In this document: positions 23,501-27,811 of the stretch, in pieces
How positions within the stretch are numbered: the stretch's first letter is position 1
Layout of the letters: every line of letters begins with the position of its first letter
From: Sphaeroforma arctica JP610
Lineage: Eukaryota; Opisthokonta; Ichthyosporea; Ichthyophonida
NCBI RefSeq assembly: GCF_001186125.1
Contig: NW_014040161.1
Span: 3,979 to 32,550, forward strand
Direction of reading: 5' to 3'
Length of the DNA: 28,572 bases
Position numbers and translations under genes: made by a program
The notes under the pieces: model-generated
What the model was told of the DNA's origin: nothing
Seen by the model: only the letters and a program-made list of their open reading frames with translations
The model's database searches: none

Positions 23501-26500
23501 CCTACGCATATGCCTGAAATTTTTGAAACTGTGGAATGAACATTTGATTCACGAAAACTAGCACAAAATTGATAATTCATGCACACTGTCTTCATGATAA
23601 CCCACAATCAAAGTAAAATATACTGACGGTTTGGTGCAGCATCCGTCTAAACATCGTCTGCCCTGTCTTTTTCGAACACGCTTTATAAAGATAGACCACG
23701 TACCAATTGTCTGAGAGGGGTAGATAGCATATAACCATAGACCACGTATCAATTGTCTGAGAGGGGTAGATAGTATATAACCATAAACAACGTACCAATT
23801 GTCTGAGAGGGGTAGATAGCATATAACCATAGACCACGTACCAATTGTCTGAGAGGGGTAGATAGCATATAACAATAGACCATGTACCAATTGTCTGAGA
23901 GGGGTAGATAGCATATAACCATAGACCACGTACCAATTGTCTGAGAGGGGTAGATAGCATATAACCATAGACCACGTACCAATTGTCTGAGAGGGGTAGA
24001 TAGCATATAACCATAGACCACGTACCAATTGTCTGAGACGGGTAGATAGGTAGATCCCATCTCCAGCATGCCGGCAAAGGTGACCGTACCAATGGTGGGC
24101 AGCCAATTGCGCGCAATGACGCTGTACACATCAAAGGTCGCCTGCACGTCACACGCACAGTACGTCAACAGACTCTGCACATCCCTCTGTACCTCGTCAA
24201 GTGTTCCCGTGGTGAAGACGTCACGCGCTGATTTATCCAAGGGCTTCTCCATGTACAGTTTGTATCTGTCAATGTGTGTACAGTCTATGATTGAATAAGT
24301 GTGTGTACAGTCTACGATTGGATAAGTGTGTGTACAGTCTACGATTGAATACAAGCGAAAAATCACCAAGACAACCTGACCTCACCGACACGACGGGATC
24401 ACAAAGAACAGTGTAGGACCCAACACTAACATTAAACCCTAAACTCAGTTAACGTTGAACCTTAAACTCACAAGACCTGACCCAAATTTTTGGTCCAAAT
24501 GCGAGTGGTATCGACAAGACAAGTGAGCGAGTGGCCAGCAGAAGACCACAGAAGTACATGAGATCACACAAGCCCTATCCCTTGAAACATATATGTACAA
24601 AATAAGGCAAAGTCTACGGCATGGAACAAAACCAAATGTAAAGACGTGCACACGCTTTCTATACATTTAAAGTGACTGTATAGCTGTTCTATACATTTAA
24701 TGTGACTGTACAGCTGCCTTATACTGTTTATGTGACTAGTGTTTGTTTTTTTGTGTGTATTGCGTTATGTGCCTCGTGTAGTAATGATAAACCACCCTCG
24801 TTCTGGATTCGCTTAGTAAAGCGTTAAACTCGTCTGAGCTCATTTACACAATTAAAACTAAACACGCGCATAGGCAGAGAACTCATCATTAGACACCAAT
24901 GCAAAGCACAAATAGCCCATCCACACACACGATCACCCACACACACGACCACCTCCCTGGCCGTCTTAGTACATGTAAACCCTAAAACGCAAGTGCAGAA
25001 GGTGTAGACCCTAAAAACCCTAAACCTAAACTCTTGGTGCGTTGTGCGTGGACATACACTTCGCCTAGGCCATTGGTGGAGGTCTCGCGTGTCCAGATGT
25101 TCTTGCGTGAATCGGGTGTCTTCTGCATGCCATGCCACACTTGGCGCTGTATGCATCAGAATAAAAACACCACATGCAAACTTAAAACCCTAAAAACCTA
25201 ATAGATAAAATACTACAACCTTGCCCGCTCAGTATTAATAGACCATTCGTAAACGGGTTGATTGCTCAATTCTACACTTGGTAAACCAGACTCCTAAGGC
25301 CCGCTATAGCTAGTTGTGTTGGTTTAGAGCTCGCAAGCACAATGTAGCCGATGTCTATACGTTTCAGACATATCAGGGATGACGAGAGGGGGTAAGATCG
25401 GGGCGTCCGATACCAAGCGAGCTACATAGTGGATCACCCGCAACACCCGTCCACAGATAAGCACGACTGTGGGCTTGGCGCGTGGGGTGCCAGTGAACTA
25501 CCGGGTGTAGGTAGTACAATGTGAGACATAAGTGCAATGTACGAAGTAGCGCACGGATGGAACTAACAACAGGTCACTGGGGCATTGCCTTGTGGTGTAG
25601 TGACTGTTGGGTGTAGGTAGTACAATGATGGAACTAACAACAGGCCACTGGGTCATTGCTTTGTGGTGTAGTTTCACTACGAAGTTCGTTGTAAAGCCCG
25701 TTCGTAGATGTGGAGACCAGTACATAGCTACAGAGTTACACTAAGAAGACACATAGAGCGCATCGCGATACGCTGTGACAGTACTCTGTGGACACTTGCG
25801 ACATCCTCACATTGTGCCATGCTCACACCAGACTGACAGTTGTGTGTGTGTGTTGATGCTTCAACAGGAGATTCAGATGCGTTTGGAACATGATCAGCCA
25901 CACTCAATATAAATGTATGCACCAGCACAGGACAACCCCACAGACCCCTACCATCAACCCACAGACATCAAGCAACAACACACAGACATCAAGCATGGAA
26001 AACTCTGATGAAGTACAGCTCAGTACTCGATTTAAAATCTCAACAAGCTTTGGAGTCACTTCGCTTCAACAAACTCAAAGACAGACTGTAGGCTGAGAAC
26101 TGGTGGCGAGCCACACGCAGCACACAAAAGATCTAGCCACACACAGACAACCGCGTCTCAGATAGGACCACCCATGAGGGCTGCAGATGTTGAGTTGGAT
26201 TGCGTTGAGTTGGGTTGGATTGCGTTGTGCTGTGTTGTGTTATGTTGTGTTGTGTTGTGTTGTGTGGTTCAATTGTACAGAATGGGTCAGTTGAACGTAC
26301 CTGGCCACTGCTCATTCCGTTGTAGCACATGTGCATGGACAGTGTGTCAAGGAACCGAGTGTTGGTGCCCTGCAGATGATACTCCTGCGCAAGTCACATA
26401 AGAGACGACAGATGAGTTAAGCAGAAACACATGTCTACAACTGAGAAGGCGAAACAAAACCCTAAAACACAACAAGCAATTGCCACGGAAATGAGGATGA

Positions 26501-27811
26501 TATCAAGTACACTAGTTTAGTCTTATCATATCCACTACACAGAACATGTAAACACATCAACAAGGCAAGACGTGATTCATACAGAAAGAAAGAAGACACC
26601 CGCCAACGATCAGTAGTCGATTGTCTGCTACAACTATAAGAGATGCTTTAAACGATGCAAAGTATCAAAAGACCTAAGCTGTCAGTCAACCAAATGCACA
26701 CGTCAATGACTATCCACGATACAATGAGACCTCTGCAACAGTCCAGAGGCAAAAGCGCAACTACACTTGATGCCTGCCTTCGAACAGTAGCACACACTAC
26801 TGGAAATACCTGGCACACAAAGAGAGAGGTGTACAGTTCGGTACATGCGCACACATCCAAGTGACACCGTTCCAATACCCGCAATAACACCAGTTTAACA
26901 TTCGCTTGCACAGGAAAAACCTGCAATGTTTTTCGCATCCATATCACACACGACTACTAGCGATTGATGGTGAGACATGTTACCAGCTACACCACCTACG
27001 GACAAATAAGACACAGGCGAAGCTTTTGAGAGAGCGCCAGACGGAACATCCACACAGCGCAGCACATGGGACACACCTCGGCAATCTTACTGCGATCAAA
27101 GCTGACGTTGTGGCCCACTATCAACCGCTTACCACTCACAGGGCCACCCGCAGCCTCAGACACTGCAAAGAGAATCAGCTCATTGGCTGGCGCATCAGGC
27201 ACACCCACCAGCCGTTGACTACACCATGAATACCTGCAAGGATGAACCATAGACAATCACATTGCACTGAATAAACGTATGCTCAATCATACAAGGATGA
27301 ACCATAGACAATCACATTGCACTAAATAAACGTATGCTCAATCATGCAAGGATGAACCAAGGACAATCACATTGCACTGAATAAACGTATGCTCAAGCAT
27401 GCAAGGATGAACCATGGACAAACTCATTGCACTAAATAAACGTATGCTCAAGCATGCAAGGATGAACCATGGACAAACACATTGCACTAAATAAACGTAT
27501 GCTCAATCATACAAGGATGAACCATAGACAATCATATTGCACTGAATAAATGTATGCCCGAGATATTTCCGATCCGCTCATCTTATCTTCAAAAACTGCC
27601 AATCAAATAACCGGTGACAACTATCTACAACGCACCAAACATACGCCCACCCAACCAAACCATAACGCATTGTCAAAGCACGTACACCATACCATGCGTC
27701 AGTGGACGCTGCCACAGCCATTGTGGGGAAGTGATAGGTGCCATGCTCATCAATGAGTGTCTCGACATCAAACACTGTCACAGCCTCCAGCGGAGCAACA
27801 ACCGGCACACC
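10101..27811 (-). CDS. POLG: DNA polymerase gamma catalytic subunit, 5' end not found (19 exons)
   Basis: This is the mitochondrial family A DNA polymerase, which replicates and repairs mtDNA with an N-terminal proofreading 3'-5' exonuclease and a C-terminal polymerase. The joined exons give 804 residues. Exonuclease motif I (FDVE, residues 14-17), motif II (VGHNVSFDR, exon 2) and motif III (YCACDVQAT, exon 5) are all intact. So are polymerase motif A ([11 protein letters not shown], exon 11), motif B (R-N-T-A-K then NYGRIYGAG, exons 12-13) and motif C (HDEVRY, exon 17). All introns are GT-AG, and phases agree across all 18 joins, so the reading frame is continuous. Human POLG has about 1050 residues over the same span. 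The difference is mainly a shorter linker between exonuclease and polymerase, closer to the fungal layout. About 180 N-terminal residues, including any mitochondrial targeting signal, are missing from what I can see. Intron lengths run from 268 to 1801 nt and are largely tandem repeats. Confidence 0.96.
10213..10385 (-). repeat. 77-bp duplication spanning the exon 19 acceptor
   Basis: acagtccatgtcaacctgag recurs 77 bp apart (gtccatgtca at 10221 and 10298), with most of the following sequence through gcgtaatgatgagtcgattg. Each copy contains a 3' splice site (ttcctcag or cttgctcag) and the first 16 coding bases of exon 19. A third partial copy begins near 10375. Only the copy nearer the stop continues into the conserved coding sequence. 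Confidence 0.94.
10721..11790 (-). repeat. 23-bp satellite built on the exon 18 donor, about 46 copies
   Basis: On the sense strand the unit is TTAAGAAAAGAG followed by gtgtgtctgtc, the exact exon 18/intron 18 junction. The 23-bp period is clear (10745, 10768, 10791). Variants include ttgagaaaagag and tacgagagg. The array runs straight into coding sequence at 11771-11790 and occupies about 70% of intron 18. Confidence 0.97.
11771..11884 (-). CDS. POLG: POLG exon 18
   Basis: It encodes [20 protein letters not shown], then [18 protein letters not shown], matching human [38 protein letters not shown]. Acceptor gtttacag, phase 0. The donor gtgtgtct is the first of more than forty tandem copies. 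The exon end GTCTTAAGAAAAGAG, coding for the conserved VLRKE, is part of the satellite unit. Confidence 0.96.
12353..12431 (-). CDS. POLG: POLG exon 17: polymerase motif C
   Basis: It encodes (R)[17 protein letters not shown], then SDRMALALQ, matching human [30 protein letters not shown] is the second catalytic metal-binding motif of family A polymerases. Acceptor gtggtgtag, donor gtcagt. Confidence 0.98.
12778..12872 (-). repeat. 19-bp exon 16 segment repeated inside intron 16
   Basis: tacttcatggtaaccagca occurs in the exon (12854-12872, encoding LVTMKY) and again 76 bp away in the intron (12778-12796), on either side of the donor. This is the remnant of a tandem duplication spanning the donor. 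Confidence 0.85.
12824..12980 (-). CDS. POLG: POLG exon 16
   Basis: It encodes [17 protein letters not shown], then [20 protein letters not shown], matching human [20 protein letters not shown] almost without change, then [15 protein letters not shown]. The block precedes motif C. Acceptor gtgtcacag, donor gtgggt. The last Arg codon is split AG|G. Confidence 0.97.
13058..13200. repeat. 39-bp minisatellite in intron 15, about 3.5 copies
   Basis: cacactcaccacactctaat followed by aacatgataaaatgtatc repeats with a 39-bp period and small deletions. Sequence between this and the 37-bp satellite (13200-13505) is unique and without recognisable features. Confidence 0.85.
13508..14537. repeat. 37-bp satellite in intron 15, about 28 copies
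   Basis: The unit is acaatatcaaggctaaacca tgacaatctcatcagag. Variant units recur in the same order about 484 bp apart (caatcgcatcagaa at 13653 and 14137) and about 447 bp apart (ccatgttttcaattttatc near 13943 and 14390). Blocks of 12-13 units were therefore duplicated inside the array. It is not similar to exons 15 or 16. Confidence 0.97.
14733..14768 (+). repeat. TTTAGGG telomere-like patch
   Basis: Three heptamer variants (ctaagggtttagggtttagg) lie about 15 nt inside intron 15 from the exon 15 donor. Confidence 0.85.
14782..14914 (-). CDS. POLG: POLG exon 15
   Basis: It encodes [18 protein letters not shown], then [20 protein letters not shown] and PKTPVLG, matching human [26 protein letters not shown]. 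A diverged second copy of the acceptor and exon start lies 69 bp upstream (exon from 14983) and is in frame with no stop. The nearer acceptor (cataaacag) gives the family-like spacing before GTES. Donor gtaagt. The last codon is split G|GA. Confidence 0.93.
14860..15015 (-). repeat. 69-bp duplication spanning the exon 15 acceptor
   Basis: Two copies offset by 69 bp share tttc-g-aaacgtgtgaaa, ctctgttta/ttctgttta, gaatggcaa and catcagta. Each includes a 3' splice site (cataaacag or cagtaaacag) and the following TTCACACGTTT. They differ at roughly a quarter of positions, so this is older than the homogeneous minisatellites. Confidence 0.88.
15183..15287 (-). CDS. POLG: POLG exon 14: thumb/palm spacer
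   Basis: Thirty-five codons: [16 protein letters not shown], then [15 protein letters not shown]. Similarity to human (GLRWYRLSDEGEWLV..., GGWISLQDLRK) is modest, but phases and position fit and the W-PL-TLK end matches W-SLQDLRK. Acceptor ttcaatag, donor gtaagg. Confidence 0.88.
15682..15898. repeat. 31-bp minisatellite in intron 13, about 7 copies
   Basis: The unit is ataagaggttgattcttagt aaaaccttcat with an exact 31-bp period. It is not derived from flanking exon sequence. Telomere-like patches lie at 15318-15335 and 15515-15540 in the same intron. Confidence 0.95.
16040..16168 (-). CDS. POLG: POLG exon 13: polymerase motif B
   Basis: It starts [20 protein letters not shown], identical to human through [12 protein letters not shown]. 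The two Tyr residues of motif B are included; one of them (human Y955) is important for nucleotide selection. It continues [19 protein letters not shown]. Acceptor cttcgcag, donor gtgtgt, phase 0. Confidence 0.98.
16560..16670. repeat. ttgacag-type short repeat in intron 12
   Basis: Repeated cagttgacagttgaca and gttggcag motifs, with a telomere-like gttagggttgac in the middle, lie directly inside the exon 12 donor. The unit is irregular (about 9-45 bp). Confidence 0.7.
16677..16767 (-). CDS. POLG: POLG exon 12: fingers, start of motif B
   Basis: It encodes (G)[17 protein letters not shown], then [13 protein letters not shown], matching human [31 protein letters not shown]. The Arg and Lys of motif B that bind the incoming nucleotide triphosphate are present at the end (R-N-T-A-K). 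Acceptor ttaaacag, donor gtacca. The donor is weaker than its neighbours. Confidence 0.97.
17120..17312. repeat. 25-bp minisatellite in intron 11, about 8 copies
   Basis: The unit is cacgaaacatccaatagacc acact, with gttcacgatacatccag variants at the left end and catccagcagacg at the right. It is not similar to the flanking exons. The remainder of the intron is unique except for a telomere-like patch at 16772-16815. Confidence 0.93.
17519..17684 (-). CDS. POLG: POLG exon 11: polymerase motif A
   Basis: It encodes [16 protein letters not shown], then [16 protein letters not shown] and [15 protein letters not shown]. Motif A ([10 protein letters not shown]) carries the first metal-binding Asp of the palm and the Glu next to it that acts in sugar selection. 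The stretch is close to identical to human ([21 protein letters not shown]). The last Gly codon is split GG|G. Donor gtaagc. Confidence 0.98.
17684..17684 (-). other. split-codon join exon 10/exon 11
   Basis: The G left by exon 10 plus CC from exon 11 gives Ala, reading LTASN exactly as in human POLG. This fixes both boundaries. Confidence 0.9.
17707..17805 (+). repeat. degenerate TTTAGGG telomere-like tract
   Basis: ggggtttggggtttagggtt and related G-rich heptamer variants run for about 100 bp on the plus strand, ending 23 bases from the exon 11 acceptor. On the pre-mRNA this is C-rich. It is the longest of the telomere-like patches in the window. Confidence 0.9.
17960..18440 (-). repeat. 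about 29-bp minisatellite next to the exon 10 donor
   Basis: Units of about 29-43 bp contain tatgagtcatgcatgtgtct and gtgttgtgtgt. The array starts within 15 nt of the exon 10 donor. The exon end plus donor (TGGCTCACAG, then gtacgcac...gcacaggcacatg) lines up with a unit (TGACTCATA, then acacacaa...acacagacacatg). Two distal units retain a GT at the donor position (near 18008 and 18053). It appears to be a decayed donor-spanning array. Cysteine-rich plus-strand frames here are repeat by-products. Confidence 0.85.
18444..18564 (-). CDS. POLG: POLG exon 10: polymerase domain
   Basis: It encodes [18 protein letters not shown], then [20 protein letters not shown] and [16 protein letters not shown] is nearly identical to human AGTITRRAVEPTWLT. 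The start was chosen at gcgcag because it gives phase 0 after exon 9. An alternative acceptor 6 nt upstream-side (gatcag, exon from 18570) does not. The end gives one base of the Ala codon. Donor gtacgc. Confidence 0.94.
19352..19506. repeat. 52-bp minisatellite in intron 9, about 3 copies
   Basis: ccaaacacacgcaaatcaac followed by cagacacatctgtgtag and tatagtctatcat recurs at 19362, 19414 and 19466. The remainder of the 1191-nt intron is unique, with telomere-like patches near 18805 and 18990-19020 and an (AC)n run at 18602-18620. Confidence 0.93.
19756..19827 (-). CDS. POLG: POLG exon 9
   Basis: Twenty-four codons: [15 protein letters not shown], then PEAKEALRK. They continue exon 8 as [13 protein letters not shown], matching human AKDFLPKMEDGTL. 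The strong acceptor follows a pyrimidine run (cctccctgtctcag). The donor is gtatgc. Confidence 0.93.
19857..20085. repeat. (GCATAA)n hexanucleotide repeat
   Basis: About 38 hexamers, mostly gcataa with gcacaa and gcacac variants at both ends, fill half of intron 8. The block stops about 30 nt upstream of the pyrimidine-rich exon 9 acceptor. The long open frames seen over it in several frames are repeat by-products. Confidence 0.98.
20277..20435 (-). CDS. POLG: POLG exon 8: entry into the polymerase domain
   Basis: It encodes [18 protein letters not shown], then WGYTD, then [20 protein letters not shown]. The block W-G-PL...WGY matches human LTWDGFPLHYSERHGWGY. KLPH-KG-G-NVG-P-AK matches human KLPHKDGNSCNVGSPFAK. 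The roughly 120 residues that human has between these blocks are absent, so the two halves are joined within this exon. Acceptor gcacacag, donor gtaagt. Confidence 0.96.
20636..21140. repeat. 102-bp minisatellite in intron 7, about 5 copies
   Basis: The catagcctt core recurs at about 20721, 20823, 20924, 21026 and 21128. Units contain caccaacatgccaatcagag and aaaacaagaccatcaccc. The length, a multiple of three, keeps long frames open on both strands, for example a minus-strand 34-residue repeat. It lies between the exon 7 donor and exon 8 acceptor and includes neither. Confidence 0.94.
21305..21467. repeat. 40-bp minisatellite in intron 7, 4 copies
   Basis: The unit contains aacgctggatcaagcgcaca and cttagtcacgctac. 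The aacgctgg core recurs at 21323, 21363, 21403 and 21443. Flanking sequence at 21140-21300 and 21470-21890 is unique, apart from telomere-like patches near 21176 and 21610. Confidence 0.94.
21893..21966. repeat. (TG)n-(TA)n-(TGCG)n microsatellite
   Basis: A gtgtgt run, a short tatata run and a gtgtgcgtgt run lie 20-90 nt inside intron 7 from the exon 7 donor. Confidence 0.93.
21987..22142 (-). CDS. POLG: POLG exon 7: linker
   Basis: Fifty-two codons begin [20 protein letters not shown] and contain [10 protein letters not shown]. The blocks LDW and W-R-LC match the human linker (WDLEWDL, GHPGWYRKLC), with the long human insert between them absent. Acceptor cgtgtcag, donor gtaagt, phase 0 at both ends. 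Confidence 0.9.
22251..22600 (-). repeat. 35-bp minisatellite built on the exon 6 donor, 10 copies
   Basis: The core cagcaaag occurs every 35 bp from 22251 to 22566. The copy at 22566 is the true exon 6 junction. On the sense strand the unit holds about 18 nt of coding sequence (KYPDFA) followed by gtatgtgctgtg. Copies nearest the exon carry taatcac, the middle ones taaacac, and the two farthest have further changes (aagtatgag, aagcatgag). Divergence therefore rises with distance from the exon. Confidence 0.97.
22567..22678 (-). CDS. POLG: POLG exon 6: exonuclease-polymerase linker start
   Basis: It encodes (W)[18 protein letters not shown] then [19 protein letters not shown]. It follows human [32 protein letters not shown] in charge and helix pattern. 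Acceptor acgcacag, donor gtatgt. The phase fits the split Trp from exon 5. The donor is the first of ten tandem copies. Confidence 0.88.
22701..23190. repeat. about 80-bp minisatellite in intron 5, about 6 copies
   Basis: The unit includes attaaaacacaccatgcataag, ctaacaacactctctaccac and gcttcatcat. The gcttcatc core recurs at intervals of 78-81 bp from about 22753 to 23153. The array starts about 22 nt upstream of the exon 6 acceptor on the sense strand, but the copies do not include that splice site. Alternating copies share catgcataag versus catgataag variants, suggesting a two-unit higher-order repeat. Confidence 0.92.
23384..23500. repeat. (TA)n and (TG)n microsatellites in intron 5
   Basis: Alternating TA runs, catacata repeats and a gtgtgt run occupy the middle of intron 5. 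Confidence 0.93.
23702..24047 (-). repeat. 46-bp minisatellite built on the exon 5 donor, 8 copies
   Basis: The core accaattgtctgag occurs at 23702, 23748, 23794, 23840, 23886, 23932, 23978 and 24024, exactly 46 bp apart. The copy at 24024 is the true exon 5/intron junction. On the sense strand each unit contains about 24 nt of exon (encoding the conserved YLPVSDNW end) followed by gtacgtgg and about 14 more intronic bases. All three sense frames are free of stops through the array. Each unit also carries a pyrimidine-rich ctacccctctcag just upstream of the donor. Confidence 0.97.
24026..24265 (-). CDS. POLG: POLG exon 5: exonuclease motif III
   Basis: This is the largest exon seen (240 nt). 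It reads [17 protein letters not shown] and later [18 protein letters not shown], matching human QDLMQYCAQDVWATHEVF. The Tyr and Asp of Exo III are present. It ends [20 protein letters not shown], almost identical to human LAGMLEMGVSYLPVNQNW. The last Trp codon is split TG|G. The donor gtacgt sits inside a 46-bp tandem array, so seven downstream near-copies of the exon end compete with it. The first copy gives the family-conserved protein. Confidence 0.96.
24254..24355 (-). repeat. 27-bp repeat at the exon 5 acceptor, about 3 copies plus exon edge
   Basis: The core tgtacagtctacgattg repeats at 24277, 24304 and 24331 with a 27-bp period. The exon 5 start contains a related tgtacagtttgtat one period closer. 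The intronic copies therefore look like diverged copies of the acceptor and first bases of exon 5. Similarity to the exon is limited, so the derivation is tentative. Confidence 0.7.
25058..25146 (-). CDS. POLG: POLG exon 4: exonuclease domain
   Basis: It encodes [18 protein letters not shown] and then TSTNGLGEV, matching the human frame RSLW...ISSVNSLAEV. It continues directly from exon 3 (SSGQ|RQVW; human SSFQ|RSLW). The end leaves two bases of the Val codon (GT|A). The donor gtatgt is strong. The human-specific lysine-rich segment between these blocks is absent. Confidence 0.9.
25501..25680. repeat. imperfect direct duplication in intron 3
   Basis: gggtgtaggtagtacaatg recurs 106 bp apart (about 25503 and 25609). 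It is followed by gatggaactaacaacagg and a cattgc-tttgtggtgtag segment in both copies. The first copy has about 35 extra bases. The rest of this 1154-nt intron shows no recognisable element apart from a telomere-like patch near 25180. Confidence 0.8.
26190..26270 (+). repeat. TTGTG/TTGGA pentamer-like repeat
   Basis: Runs of gttgtgttgtg and ttgagttggattgcg form a degenerate 5-bp and 15-bp repeat in intron 3, starting about 30 nt inside the intron from the exon 3 donor. This is simple sequence. Confidence 0.8.
26301..26384 (-). CDS. POLG: POLG exon 3: exonuclease domain
   Basis: Twenty-eight codons begin [20 protein letters not shown], aligning with human [20 protein letters not shown], and end GMSSGQ. 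The RFLDT-SMH block is a conserved part of the gamma exonuclease fold after Exo II. Acceptor ttgcgcag, donor gtacgt, both phase 0. Confidence 0.95.
27077..27233 (-). CDS. POLG: POLG exon 2: exonuclease motif II
   Basis: It starts with the G that completes the split Trp, then [10 protein letters not shown], identical to human YSWCSQRLV. It ends [18 protein letters not shown], where VGHNVSFDR is Exo II with its catalytic Asp. The region between them is shorter than in human. The 3' splice site cttgcag borders a 55-bp minisatellite. The donor is gtgtgt. Confidence 0.96.
27237..27557 (-). repeat. 55-bp minisatellite abutting the exon 2 acceptor, 5.8 copies
   Basis: Copies start at 27237, 27292, 27347, 27402, 27457 and 27512 with an exact 55-bp period and fill most of the 459-nt intron 1. 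On the sense strand each unit ends ggttcatccttg, the same pyrimidine-rich run that precedes the real exon 2 acceptor cag. In the intronic copies the acceptor AG is replaced (ttgtatg or ttgcatg). The array therefore repeats the upstream part of the 3' splice site without its AG. Confidence 0.93.
27693..27811 (-). CDS. POLG: POLG exon 1 (first recognised): exonuclease motif I
   Basis: It encodes residues 1-39 plus two bases of a split Trp codon (TG|G). [17 protein letters not shown] aligns with human VPVAIPEERALVFDVEV, so the metal-binding Asp and Glu of Exo I are present. The end STDAW matches human SPSAW. The 3' splice site is gattgttag and the 5' splice site gtatgg at 27692. The upstream boundary is inferred from the acceptor and from where similarity starts. 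This is not the true first exon, since there is no start codon and the family has about 180 further residues. Confidence 0.92.

Noticed and set aside
23558-24369. Three overlapping long minus-strand frames over the 46-bp array
   Set aside because: Stop-free repeat units create them. Family similarity supports coding only in 24026-24265.
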